Below are positions 1 to 8,353 of a stretch of 64,000 nt of DNA, piece after piece. The position numbers and the translations under genes are program-made. Location of the stretch: contig DATFQX010000016.1 in the NCBI GenBank assembly GCA_035263865.1, forward strand, positions 7,016 to 71,015. Reading direction: 5' to 3'. Each line of letters begins with the position of its first letter. Positions within the stretch are counted from its first letter, which is position 1. The stretch comes from VAZQ01 sp035263865 (GTDB lineage Bacteria > Pseudomonadota > Alphaproteobacteria > Rhizobiales > Xanthobacteraceae). The notes under the pieces are model-generated. The model did no database searches. It had not been told where the DNA came from and saw nothing but the letters and a program-made list of their open reading frames with translations.

Positions 1-251
1 ACGAAGCTCACGCCGAGAGTTTTCGCTGCCTTGAATTCGCGCGCGGCGTCCTCGCGGGAGGGCCGGGCAGGCCCCGTGGCGCCGCCGCGTCGGGCGAGAT
101 CGGGTACCGCGGAAAGCGCCGCCCGCGCGCCGCCGTAATGATTGTTGAGTGCGCGGAAGGTGCGCGGCCCCACATTGTCGCTGCGGATAAGACGCAGCCA
201 ATCAAGCCGCTGCTCGTCGCTGAGCCGCACGCCCTCGCTCTTGTCGGTCAC
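1..251 (-). CDS. dprA: DNA processing protein DprA, N-terminal part (cut by window edge)
   Basis: DprA loads RecA onto incoming single-stranded DNA during natural transformation. Only the first 83 codons are present; the gene continues beyond base 1, so the Rossmann-like DNA-binding core is not visible. The start is the GTG at 251, because the frame has a stop (TAG) at 270-272 and no other start between. The translated N-terminus has the typical DprA opening: WLRLIRSDNVGPRTFRALNN at about residues 18-37, followed by the PDLARRGG segment. It lies downstream of plsY on the same strand, the pyrB-pyrC-plsY-dprA order common in Hyphomicrobiales, but a gap of about 670 bases and a small plus-strand gene separate it from plsY. 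The identification rests on these motifs only. Confidence 0.8.
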   Translation of the reverse strand, partial: MTDKSEGVRLSDEQRLDWLRLIRSDNVGPRTFRALNNHYGGARAALSAVPDLARRGGATGPARPSREDAAREFKAAKTLGVSF

Positions 252-434
252 ACAGCGCCCCGCGGGCGGCTAATCCTCGGCGATAACATCGCCGATGTGT
301 AGGCGCGTCACAACCGCCAGTGCATGACGACGGTTGGGCCTCTGCGTGGGACGTTGACGCGCCCGGCAAAGCGAAGTGAGATAGCGGCGGGAAGGGGCGA
401 TGGCGCAGTCGAGCCGGTAGAGGAGAAGACGAAC

Positions 435-728
435 ATGAAGTTTACTCTCGCCGCCATCCTGGTGCTGTCGTTCTACGTTCCCCCGGCATTCTCCCAAGAG
501 CAAACCGGATCCTCAGCCGTGCCCTTGACCACGACGGTGGGACCGCAGCCCTTGGTGGGGCAGCAGGTCCAGTCATCTGCTGCGCTGTTTCCTCCTGTCA
601 CTGCGACCATCCGGGTCTTCGGGTCTCCAACGGTCCAGCCGGCGCGAGGATTGGGAATAGAGTGCACCCCGGTCGAGCAGAGCATTGCTGGCGTTATCAT
701 TGGTCCAACCGACCTGTGCGACCGGTAG
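435..728 (+). CDS. small secreted protein of unknown function
   Basis: The product is 97 residues and I do not recognise a family. The start at 435 is preceded by a strong ribosome binding site (AGGAG at 421-425). Residues 1-19 form a clear Sec signal peptide: MKF, then a hydrophobic stretch (LAAILVLSFYV), then a likely cleavage site after AFS. The mature part is about 78 residues, rich in Thr, Pro, Gln and Val, and contains two cysteines (in GIECTPVEQ and DLCDR) that could form a disulfide. The gene reads opposite to its neighbours dprA and plsY and sits between them, so it is an independent insertion into a conserved gene order. The signal peptide plus ribosome binding site make it more likely real than a chance frame; the function is unknown. 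Confidence 0.55.
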   Translation: MKFTLAAILVLSFYVPPAFSQEQTGSSAVPLTTTVGPQPLVGQQVQSSAALFPPVTATIRVFGSPTVQPARGLGIECTPVEQSIAGVIIGPTDLCDR

Positions 729-762
729 ATACGTTACAATCATAATCGAACCACATACTGGC

Positions 763-912
763 GTCATGGCCGGACTTGTCACCGCAAGTCGGGTTTACCG
801 ACTTGTGGCATTTAAATAGTGCCGAACTCGGGCAAGCCCGAGTTCGGGTGCCATCCACGTCTCCGTCTGAGGCCCCAAAGACGTGGATGCCCGCGATAAG
901 CACGGGCATGAC
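763..912. repeat. intergenic palindromic dispersed-type repeat
   Basis: This stretch begins GTCATGGCCGGACTTGTC and ends with the imperfect reverse complement (GCACGGGCATGAC). The inner arms GCCATCCACGTC and GACGTGGATGCC also pair. The GTCATGGCCGG...CATCCACGTC signature resembles a dispersed repeat I know from Bradyrhizobium and relatives. It lies just downstream of plsY and contains no convincing gene. Confidence 0.6.
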
Positions 913-927
913 GAACGAGAGCGTGAT

Positions 928-1581
928 TCAATCTGATCGCGACGCGCCTGTAGACGCGCCGATCTTGTCCTCAGTACCGCGCAGGAGCCGCGCGATGTTG
1001 CCGCGGTGCATGATCCACAACAGCACGCTGAGCAGCGCGAACAGCACCGCGTCCGGCTGATCGCCGATGACCCACAGCGCCACTGGCGTCGCTGCGCTGG
1101 CGACGAACGCGGCCAGCGAGGAATAGCGGCTTGCCGCCGCGACCGCGAGCCAGATCAGCGCGAACGCGATGGCGATCGGCCACGCCAGCGCCAGCAAGAG
1201 GCCGATATAGGTCGCGACGCCCTTGCCGCCCTTGAAACCGAGCCAAACTGGGAACAGGTGGCCCAGGAAGGCGCCGGCCGCCGCCGGGAGCGCGAGCTCG
1301 TGGGCGAAATAGCGGTAGTCGCTGCCGTAATAGTAATAGACGAGGAGCACGGCGAGCGTGCCCTTGAGCGCGTCGGCGATGAGCGTCGCGGCCGCGAGCC
1401 CCTTGTGCCCCGTGCGCAGCACGTTCGTCGCCCCGATATTGCCGGAGCCGATCGCGCGGATATCGCCCGTGCCGGCAAGCCGCGTGAGAAGGAGCCCAAA
1501 CGGAATCGAGCCGCAGAGATAACCGAAGGCAAACGCCGCGGCATAGGCCGGCAACAGCGACGGATCGAGCAGGCGCGCCAT
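928..1581 (-). CDS. plsY: acyl-phosphate glycerol-3-phosphate acyltransferase PlsY
   Basis: PlsY is an inner-membrane enzyme that transfers an acyl group from acyl-phosphate to glycerol-3-phosphate, giving lysophosphatidic acid, the first committed step of phospholipid synthesis. The 217-residue product has the family's several hydrophobic helices and its three loop motifs. These are GSIPFG (residues 24-29), GSGNIGATN (45-53), and the FPVWLGFKGGKGVAT segment near 110-124, which contains the glycine-rich acceptor site. The C-terminal HRGNIARLLRGTE is also typical. Its length matches the family (about 200 residues). It follows pyrC on the same strand with a 191-base gap that contains a palindromic repeat, so co-transcription is possible but not tight. 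Confidence 0.96.
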   Translation of the reverse strand: MARLLDPSLLPAYAAAFAFGYLCGSIPFGLLLTRLAGTGDIRAIGSGNIGATNVLRTGHKGLAAATLIADALKGTLAVLLVYYYYGSDYRYFAHELALPAAAGAFLGHLFPVWLGFKGGKGVATYIGLLLALAWPIAIAFALIWLAVAAASRYSSLAAFVASAATPVALWVIGDQPDAVLFALLSVLLWIMHRGNIARLLRGTEDKIGASTGASRSD

Positions 1582-1612
1582 GGACGATGTCCTGCACGGA
1601 TTAGTTCAGTCT

Positions 1613-1723
1613 CTCCGTTCGTCCCCGCGAGGGAACCCCGCGACGCTTACGTCGCGGGGACCCCGTTGCGGGGACCCAGTCCGCGGCCCTGGATTCCCGC
1701 TTTCGACGCGGGAATGAACGGAG
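1613..1723. repeat. intergenic inverted repeat, family B (copy 1)
   Basis: It starts CTCCGTTCGTCCCCGCG and ends CGACGCGGGAATGAACGGAG, which are imperfect reverse complements, with internal GC-rich hairpins (CCCCGCGACG / CGTCGCGGGG). A shorter relative lies at 25411-25480; the two share GTCCCCGCG, GGGGACCCAG and CCCTGGATTCCCGCTT. This copy carries an extra inner hairpin compared with copy 2. It lies between pyrC and plsY. Confidence 0.7.
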
Positions 1724-1772
1724 TTTTATGCCCACAGATAGCCCATCTAGGAAGGCAGGCCGAGGCCGCTGC

Positions 1773-3080
1773 TCACACGTATTCGTAGATCGTGCGGCCG
1801 GCGACGATTGTTCGCACCACGCGTCCCTCGAGCTTGGCTTCGTCGAAGGGAGTGTTCTTGCATTTGGACTTGAGCTCGGCGGGGTCGAGCACCCAGGGCA
1901 CGTCGGGATCGAACACGATCACGTCCGCCGGGCTTCCCTGCCGCAGCGTGCCAGCCGCAAGTCCTAAAATCTTGGCGGGCGCGCTCGACATCGCTTTGAG
2001 GAGCGTCATGAGCGCGAGCTCGCCCGAGTGAACGAGGCGCAGCCCCGCCGCGAGCATCGTCTCGAGCCCGATGGCGCCGGGCGAGGCCTCGGCGAAGGGC
2101 AGGCGCTTGGTCTCGACATCTTGTGGATTGTGATCGGACATGACGACTTCGATCAGACCCGAGGAAAGCGCCGCGACCAGCGCTGCGCGATCCTCCTCAG
2201 CGCGCAGCGGAGGCTTGAGCTTGAGGAACGTGCGGTAGGGTCCGACGTCGATCTCGTTGAGCGTGAGGTGGTTGATCGATGCGGAGGCGGTCACCCGCAG
2301 CCCGGCGTCCCTGGCGCGCTGCAGGACATCGAGAGACTCGCTGCAGGTGAGCGAGGCCGCGTGATAGCGGCTCTCGGTCAGCGCCACGAGCCGCATGTCG
2401 CGTTCCAGCATGATGGTCTCAGCCGCGGTGGGTACGCCGGTGAGCCCAAGCCGTGCCGCGAACTCGCCTTCGTTCATCACGCCTTCCCCGACGATGTCGG
2501 GATCCTCGGTGTGATGCACGACGAGCGCGTCGAAATCGCGTGCGTAGGTCAGCGCCCGGCGCATGACCTGCGCGTTGGTCACGCTTTTTGCCCCATCCGT
2601 GAAGGCAACGGCGCCCGCCGCCTTGAGCAACCCGATTTCGGCCATCTCTTCTCCGCGCAGCCCCTTGGTCAGCGCCGCCATGGGCTGCACGTGCACGATC
2701 GAGGTGTCGCGCGCGCGGCGCAGCACGAAGTCGACGATCGCCGGATCGTCGATCGCGGGCGAGGTGTCGGGCTGCGACACGATGGTAGTAACGCCGCCGG
2801 CTGCCGCGGCTTGGCTGGCCGAGGCAATGGTCTCGCGATATTCCGCGCCAGGCTCGCCGACGAAGGCGCGCATATCGACAAGCCCGGGCGCCACCACCTT
2901 CCCCTTGCAGTCGATGACCTCGGTCGCTTCCGGCACGCCGGCCGCGCCGATGCCCCGCTTGGCTTCGCGGATCACGCCGTCGGCGATCAACAGATCGCCG
3001 TCGATCTCGAGATCGCGCGACGGATCGAGGATGCGCGCGTTGGCGAGCAGGATAGGACGGCGGTCGGCGAGCATCATCAT
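1773..3080 (-). CDS. pyrC: dihydroorotase-like protein (PyrC type, metal site incomplete)
   Basis: The 435-residue protein belongs to the amidohydrolase family and is closest to type I dihydroorotase, which cyclises carbamoyl-aspartate in pyrimidine synthesis. Family marks are GLVDMRAFVGEPGAEYRET (about 67-85), GGVTTIVSQPDTSP, the HHTEDPDI segment, SASINHLTL and the SDHNPQ motif. Active enzymes have HxH after the GLVD strand; here residues 71-73 are R-A-F. The FTDDG motif that supplies an Asp ligand in some members reads FTDGA. The later His and Asp positions appear retained. This pattern resembles pseudo-dihydroorotases (PyrC') that stabilise aspartate carbamoyltransferase in pseudomonads. 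Together with its place directly downstream of pyrB, this suggests a structural role, with an active dihydroorotase elsewhere. The family is certain; catalytic competence is doubtful. Confidence 0.92.
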   Translation of the reverse strand: MMMLADRRPILLANARILDPSRDLEIDGDLLIADGVIREAKRGIGAAGVPEATEVIDCKGKVVAPGLVDMRAFVGEPGAEYRETIASASQAAAAGGVTTIVSQPDTSPAIDDPAIVDFVLRRARDTSIVHVQPMAALTKGLRGEEMAEIGLLKAAGAVAFTDGAKSVTNAQVMRRALTYARDFDALVVHHTEDPDIVGEGVMNEGEFAARLGLTGVPTAAETIMLERDMRLVALTESRYHAASLTCSESLDVLQRARDAGLRVTASASINHLTLNEIDVGPYRTFLKLKPPLRAEEDRAALVAALSSGLIEVVMSDHNPQDVETKRLPFAEASPGAIGLETMLAAGLRLVHSGELALMTLLKAMSSAPAKILGLAAGTLRQGSPADVIVFDPDVPWVLDPAELKSKCKNTPFDEAKLEGRVVRTIVAGRTIYEYV

Positions 3081-3099
3081 CGCGCAGCAAACTCGATCG

Positions 3100-3218
3100 G
3101 CCCCCTCCCCCCTTTTGGGGGAGGGGTGGGGAGGGGGGTAGTGCGAGGAATATCCGTGGCGCCGCCTGCGCAGAATTGCGCGACCCCCACCCCCAACCCC
3201 TCCTCACAGGGGGGAGGG
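3100..3218. repeat. C/G-tract intergenic repeat with two hairpins
   Basis: Two hairpins occupy the 165-base gap between pyrB and pyrC. The first is a run of C (CCCCCTCCCCCC) facing GGGGGAGGGG at 3100-3138; the second is CCCCCACCCCCAACCCCTCC facing GGGGGGAGGG at 3182-3218. Related C/G-tract hairpins occur at 4304-4328 and 26641-26664. Such elements are common between genes in this bacterial group. Confidence 0.65.
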
Positions 3219-3245
3219 CAGCACACCGAGTGCGCGGCTCCCGCG

Positions 3246-4199
3246 TCACGCATTCGGCAGGTTCCGCGATAGCGCCTCGAGCACGGCCATGCGCACCGCG
3301 ACCCCCATCTCCACCTGCTCGCGGATGAGCGACTGGGCGCCGTCGGCGACTGCGGTGTCGATCTCGACGCCCCGGTTCATCGGCCCGGGATGCATGACCA
3401 GCGCATCCGGCTTGGCATAGCCGAGCTTCTTCTGGTCGAGCCCGAAATAATGGAAGTATTCCTGCATCGAGGGCACGAACGAGCCGTTCATGCGCTCGCG
3501 CTGCAGGCGCAGCATCATCACGATGTCGGCGTCGCGCAGGCCCTCGCGCATGTCGCGCGTGGCCTCGACGCCGAACCGCTCGATTCCGGGAGGCATCAGC
3601 GTCGACGGCGCGACCACGCGCACCCGCGCGCCGAGCGCGTTGAGCAGGATGATGTTCGAACGCGCGACGCGCGAGTGGAGAATGTCGCCGCAGATCACGA
3701 CGATCAGCCGCTCGATGCGGCCCTTGTTGCGGCGAATTGTGAGCGCGTCGAGCAGCGCCTGGGTCGGATGCTCGTGCGAGCCGTCGCCCGCGTTGATGAC
3801 GGAGCAATCGACCTTCCTGGCCAAGAGCTCGACCGCGCCCGAGGCGTGATGGCGCACCACGATGATGTCTGGATGCATGGCGTTGAGCGTGATCGCGGTA
3901 TCGATCAGCGTCTCGCCCTTGCGCATGGAAGAGGAGCCCACCGACATGTTCATGACATCGGCGCCGAGCCGCTTGCCCGCGAGCTCGAAGGAGGCCTGGG
4001 TGCGGGTAGAGACTTCGAAGAACAGGTTGATGAGCGTGCGCCCGCGCAGCGAAACCTGCTTCTTGTCGATCTGGCGGTTAAGCTCGACGAAATCCTCGGC
4101 GAGATCGAGCAGCCCCAGAATCTCCTCGCGCGAAAGCCCTTAGATCCCCAACAGATGGCGCTGGCTGAGGACGAAGGTGGACTTGGCGGCGATGTTCAT
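3246..4199 (-). pseudogene. pyrB: aspartate carbamoyltransferase PyrB, interrupted by TAA at codon 20
   Basis: PyrB condenses carbamoyl phosphate with aspartate in pyrimidine synthesis. Reading from ATG 4199, the frame gives MNIAAKSTFVLSQRHLLGI and then TAA (4142-4140), followed in the same frame by GLSREEILGLLDLAEDFVEL and the rest of a complete enzyme. Intact relatives have GIEGLS here, so a single GAA-to-TAA change would explain the stop. After the stop the frame holds FFEVSTRTQASFE (the STRT carbamoyl-phosphate loop), SSSMRKGETL, the RHHASGA and HEHPTQALLD motifs, and HPGPMNRG. The next ATG or GTG start (3953) lies beyond the STRT loop, so a product begun there would lack an essential part of the active site. 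Full length without the stop would be 317 residues, normal for the family. Possible explanations are a sequencing error, readthrough, or true loss with another pyrB elsewhere. Confidence 0.88.
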
Positions 4200-4303
4200 T
4201 AAAGCCGCTTCTATAGGCCCGGCGGGCGGCAGCCGCAAGGGAGCGCAGGGCGCGGCCGGTAAAGCAGTTGTGGATGTTTCGTTGGCCAATCGTCGCCGCT
4301 CAT

Positions 4304-4328
4304 GCCCTCTCCCCGGCGGGGAGAGGGC
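4304..4328. repeat. GC-rich palindrome upstream of pyrB
   Basis: This is a near-perfect hairpin, GCCCTCTCCCC / GGGGAGAGGGC, followed at 4354-4368 by a GGGTGAGGGGGCT tail, a combination typical of dispersed intergenic repeats in Hyphomicrobiales. It sits in the 300-base divergent gap between pyrB and the acyl-CoA dehydrogenase gene, where no other feature is visible. Confidence 0.6.
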
Positions 4329-4528
4329 TGCTCATTGTTACAATATGAAGAATGGGTGAGGGGGCTCTGATCTGTCAGTACGGCCAGTAACCCCCAAATG
4401 GGGAAGGCAGCACATCGCGCTGGCCGCATGCTCACGCACAACAGGACGCAGTCTCGGTCTGCACCCGGAGCGGAATTCGCGTTATCAATGCATGCGTGCG
4501 CCGAACCGGCGCGCTCATGGAGCGGGCG

Positions 4529-6166
4529 ATGCGGATGGAGGAGGTGCTCAATCAATCGCCGCCCTATGTCGACGTTAACCTCTACGACAGCGATCGGCCG
4601 CTCCAGGATGCGGTCGCGGCAAACGGCGGCGGAGGCGATGCCTCGGGGCTGTCCGACTTCGGCAAGCATTGGGGCACGGCCGAGATGTTCGACCTCGCGC
4701 GTGCGGCCAACGAGCATGTGCCCGAGCTGAAAGCATTCGACGCCAAGGGCTTTCGCCGCGACGTCATCGAGTTTCACCCCGCGTACCACCGGTTCATGAC
4801 CGAGAGCATCGCTGCGGGTTTGGCGGCGTCGACCTGGCGCGAAGATGTAACGCTGGCGGCCGCGCCCGCGCAGGTGCTGCGCGCCGCGCGCTTCTACATG
4901 GCCGGGCAAATCGAAACCGGGCACCTCTGTCCGGTCACCATGACCCACGCGGCGGTGGCGGCGCTCGCGCTCGAGCGCGAGCTCGTGGGAAAGCTCATGC
5001 CTAAGATCATGTCGCGCCGTTACGATTCGCGATTCCGGCCGTGGTGGAAGAAGCTCGGGATCACGCTCGGCATGGGCATGACCGAAAAGCAGGGTGGTAC
5101 CGACGTGCGCGCCAATACCACGCGCGCCCAGCCTACCGGCGATGGCTACGCCATCACCGGTCACAAATGGTTCATGTCGGCGCCCATGTGCGATGCCTTC
5201 CTGGTGCTGGCGCAGGCGCCGGGCGGGCTCACTTGCTTTCTAATGCCGCGCTTCCGTCCGGACGGGTCGGTCAACGGACTTCATTACCAACGCCTCAAGG
5301 ACAAGCTGGGCAACCGCTCGAACGCATCCTCGGAAGTCGAGTTCGTGGACGCGTTCGCCTGGCGCTTGGGCGAGGAGGGCAGAGGCGTGCCCACCATCAT
5401 CAATATGGTGCAGCTGACACGGCTCGATTGCGCCATCGCATCCGCCGGCATCATGCGCATGGCGCTCGCGCAGGCGATCCATCACGCGCGCTACCGCACT
5501 GTCTTTCAAAAGCATCTCGTCGAGCAACCGATGATGCGAACGGTGCTCGCCGATCTCTGCCTCGAGGTGGACGCCGCAACCGCGCTGGTCATGCGGCTTA
5601 CCCGCTCGTTCGATCTCGCCGCGAGCGATCCACGCGAGGCCGCGCGCGCCCGCTTGCTCACGCCGGTGGTGAAATATTGGGTGTGCAAGAGCGCGGGCGG
5701 CGTTATCGGCGAGGCCATGGAGTGTCTCGGCGGCAACGGCTATGTCGAAGAGAGCCTATTGCCGCGGCTCTACCGCGAGGCGCCGGTCAATGCGATCTGG
5801 GAAGGCTCCGGCAACGTGATGTGCCTCGACGTGCTGCGTGCAGTCGGCCGCGAACGTGAGGCGGCGCGCGAGGTGTTGGCCGCGCTCGCCGAAGAGACCG
5901 CCGATCTATCGGGCGCGCTGGCGGCGCTCGCTTTCGTGGAGCAGGCGTTTTCGGCGGAGAATCCCGAGGCTGACGCCCGCGCGGCAGTCAATCGCCTCGC
6001 GCTTGTGGCAGCGGCGGCGGCGCTGGGCGAAAGCGTCGGCCACGAGACCGCCAGTCAGTTTGCGTGCACGCGGCTTGAGAACCGCCACGGCGCCATGTAC
6101 GGAACGAGCGAAATCGCTCCCGACGAGGCACGCCGTCTCATCGATCGCGCCTTGCCGGCCGCCTGA
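4529..6166 (+). CDS. aidB: AidB-like acyl-CoA dehydrogenase
   Basis: This is a flavin protein of the acyl-CoA dehydrogenase superfamily and closely resembles E. coli AidB, which is induced by DNA alkylation, binds DNA and has weak isovaleryl-CoA dehydrogenase activity. Diagnostic segments are GHLCPVTMTHA, MGMTEKQGGTDVRANTTRA (flavin/substrate region), GHKWFMSAP, LKDKLGNRSNASSEVEF, ECLGGNGYVEESLLPRLYRE and APVNAIWEGSGNVMCLDVLR. I chose the ATG at 4529 because GGAGCGGG lies just upstream and the resulting 545 residues match E. coli AidB (about 541). ATG codons at 4496 and 4517 are alternatives with poorer ribosome binding sites. It stands alone, divergent from pyrB. Involvement in the alkylation response is inferred from homology only. 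Confidence 0.9.
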   Translation: MRMEEVLNQSPPYVDVNLYDSDRPLQDAVAANGGGGDASGLSDFGKHWGTAEMFDLARAANEHVPELKAFDAKGFRRDVIEFHPAYHRFMTESIAAGLAASTWREDVTLAAAPAQVLRAARFYMAGQIETGHLCPVTMTHAAVAALALERELVGKLMPKIMSRRYDSRFRPWWKKLGITLGMGMTEKQGGTDVRANTTRAQPTGDGYAITGHKWFMSAPMCDAFLVLAQAPGGLTCFLMPRFRPDGSVNGLHYQRLKDKLGNRSNASSEVEFVDAFAWRLGEEGRGVPTIINMVQLTRLDCAIASAGIMRMALAQAIHHARYRTVFQKHLVEQPMMRTVLADLCLEVDAATALVMRLTRSFDLAASDPREAARARLLTPVVKYWVCKSAGGVIGEAMECLGGNGYVEESLLPRLYREAPVNAIWEGSGNVMCLDVLRAVGREREAAREVLAALAEETADLSGALAALAFVEQAFSAENPEADARAAVNRLALVAAAAALGESVGHETASQFACTRLENRHGAMYGTSEIAPDEARRLIDRALPAA

Positions 6167-6381
6167 CCGTCCGCGCTCGTCATTGCTCCTGGAACGAATT
6201 CGATCCTCACCATGTTGTCGGATGGCGTCGCGAAGATTCCTGGAAATGGTGGTGCGAAGCGCCCAAATCGTGGCGCGACCAGGCGGCCGGCGTGATGTGC
6301 CGTCACACCGGCCGACTACGCTTCATTCGATCAAAGCCACTCAAGCAAGATCGGCACGAACCTGCACCTGAAATGCTGCCG

Positions 6382-8343
6382 TCACGTGCGCTTGAAATCT
6401 TTGACAATGCTGTCCGCAGTTCGGAGCGCCAGTGCCGAAAGAGTGAGCGTTGGATTGGCGGTACCCACGGTCGGAAAGGTGCCGCTTCCAACCAGATAAA
6501 GGTTCCGGTGATCATGCGAGCGCTGCCAGGAATCGACGACTGATGTCTTCGGATCATCGCCCATACGGTAAGTGCCCATGACGTGACCCGCGCCGCCATA
6601 AGTTAGTTGTTCCAGTTTGCCGTCAATCGTCTCATCGAAGCCGGCGGGATCGCCTTCATGAGGCTCGGTGAAGTCCTCAGCTTTGAGCTTGCCGAAGATC
6701 AGCCTTTTCATGCGAACGGCGGTGACGATACCCTGTTTCGTATAGTCAGAGATGTCGTAGGCAATCTGCGGACGCGGTAAATTCAACGCGTCGGTGAACG
6801 AGGACAGCGTTACCCGATTGTTGGGGTCGGGATTTTGCTCGCACGCGAATGCGATCCGGAACTGTCGCGAAATCAGATCGCTGAGCGTCGAAGCGAGGCC
6901 AGCGCCAAGCAGCGCGCTGTTGTCGGCTGCCAGCTGACTGAATTTCCTCTTGTTGAGCCCGCTGGAATTCATCCCATTGATGAAATCCAGCGTCGTCACG
7001 TGGGGATCGGCGCCGAACGCGCCACCGCCAACCGTGAAATTCCAACCTTCGTTTCCGAAACTGACCCGGAAGGCGGCGCGCGTGGCGCGGAATGGACCGT
7101 CAGCGAGATCGCCAATAGCAGAGGTAATGAGCGGACCTCGATAAGGATATGCTGGCTTTGAGTTTGCAGGCAGCAATCCCCAGGTGACGTATTGAGGGTG
7201 GTCCATCAAATTTCGCCCGACCATGTCGCTACTATTGGCCACGCCATTGGCAGTTTGGCCCCCATTCTTTGACATGAGCAGGAGCCGCGGCGTCTCAATG
7301 CCGTTCGCGGCGATCACGTATATCTTGGCCTTGATGCAACCACTTCCCGTTTTCGGACCAAGCTCGTTCTCGTACGTAATGAAGTTGATCCCGCTGACAA
7401 GATTATTCTCATCAACCAGAATCTCACTGGCAACTGTACGTTCCTTCAGCTTCGCGCCGTTGTTTGTCGCTTCGTTCAACGTAATGGTCGGATCATATTT
7501 GGCCTGGATTGGGCAAATTGGAATGCAATTGGTATTACCCGCGCAGGCGCGGCGATTTCGATACGGCTGGGAATTGCGGGCCGCCGGCACGCTCCGCAGC
7601 CTGAACCCGGTCACGGGTTTGCCCATTCCGAGAAAGTTGGTCTCTTCAGCGGTCAACTGTGCAAGGGCGTCGCCAATGCGTTGGTCGGACACCGAAGGCG
7701 GAATCCTGGGCATCGGGTAGGTGTAGCCCTTGGAAAAGGTGATATCGCAGAAACTTTGCTCCTTCACGTCAGCGGACACACCGAGCTCAGCTTCCGCTCT
7801 ATCGTAGTACGGGCTGATCGTATTGTAGTCGATCGGCCAATCCGAAAAGGTCGGCTGATCTTTGCCGTATTTCGTCTTCATCCGAAAATCGTTCGGCACG
7901 AGCCGCGGTGTCGAGCCGAGCCAGTGCGATGTGCCCCCGGCAAGGCGGTCGTAGGTACTTTTGAAGGGACGCTTGCTTTGCGTCTGATCAAGGTAGGCTT
8001 GATTAGTATCCTTCCAGTTGGACGCGGATAACGTGCGCGAGTTGGGCCTTCCGGCGGCGAGCTTCGCCGGATTAATATTAATCACCTTGCCATCCTTATC
8101 GGTTTCGGTGAGTGTTGGGGGGTAGGGACTTTCCGGCACCTTGATGGTCGCCTTGTAGAACCGTCCCAGATACTCGTTGAAATTCGGCAGAACCCCCGGG
8201 CCCGCCTCTAGAATAACGATATTGAGACGTCGCCTCCCATTGGCGGTATCGATGGGCTTCTGACTCAATTCTTTGGCGATCAAGGACCCGGCGAATCCGG
8301 ATCCGATGATCGCGACATCGCACATGATGCAATCGTCGGCCAC
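6382..8343 (-). CDS. GMC-family FAD dehydrogenase, large subunit
   Basis: The 653-residue protein is a glucose-methanol-choline oxidoreductase of the membrane-complex type (gluconate, sorbitol and fructose dehydrogenase large subunits). The FAD dinucleotide-binding motif is at the N-terminus (VAIIGSGFAGSLIAKEL, about residues 10-26). The C-terminal catalytic region has GGAGHVMGTYRMG and VVDSWQRSHDHRNLYLVGSG. Cysteines 267, 273 and 277 (CAGNTNCIPIC) have the spacing that holds a 3Fe-4S cluster in FAD-glucose and fructose dehydrogenases. The start is a GTG at 8343 with GAGGAGG about 4 bases upstream. There is no signal peptide, so export probably occurs by hitchhiking on the Tat-signal small subunit encoded 10 bases upstream. 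The substrate, probably a sugar, polyol or sugar acid, cannot be told from sequence. Confidence 0.9.
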   Translation of the reverse strand: MADDCIMCDVAIIGSGFAGSLIAKELSQKPIDTANGRRRLNIVILEAGPGVLPNFNEYLGRFYKATIKVPESPYPPTLTETDKDGKVININPAKLAAGRPNSRTLSASNWKDTNQAYLDQTQSKRPFKSTYDRLAGGTSHWLGSTPRLVPNDFRMKTKYGKDQPTFSDWPIDYNTISPYYDRAEAELGVSADVKEQSFCDITFSKGYTYPMPRIPPSVSDQRIGDALAQLTAEETNFLGMGKPVTGFRLRSVPAARNSQPYRNRRACAGNTNCIPICPIQAKYDPTITLNEATNNGAKLKERTVASEILVDENNLVSGINFITYENELGPKTGSGCIKAKIYVIAANGIETPRLLLMSKNGGQTANGVANSSDMVGRNLMDHPQYVTWGLLPANSKPAYPYRGPLITSAIGDLADGPFRATRAAFRVSFGNEGWNFTVGGGAFGADPHVTTLDFINGMNSSGLNKRKFSQLAADNSALLGAGLASTLSDLISRQFRIAFACEQNPDPNNRVTLSSFTDALNLPRPQIAYDISDYTKQGIVTAVRMKRLIFGKLKAEDFTEPHEGDPAGFDETIDGKLEQLTYGGAGHVMGTYRMGDDPKTSVVDSWQRSHDHRNLYLVGSGTFPTVGTANPTLTLSALALRTADSIVKDFKRT

Positions 8344-8353
8344 AATCGCCTCC

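Noticed and set aside
2028..3272. Long plus-strand open frame (414 codons) opposite pyrC
   Set aside because: The amino-acid composition (Arg, His, Gly, Ala rich, no motif) is that of an antisense shadow of a GC-rich gene; pyrC on the other strand has clear family motifs.
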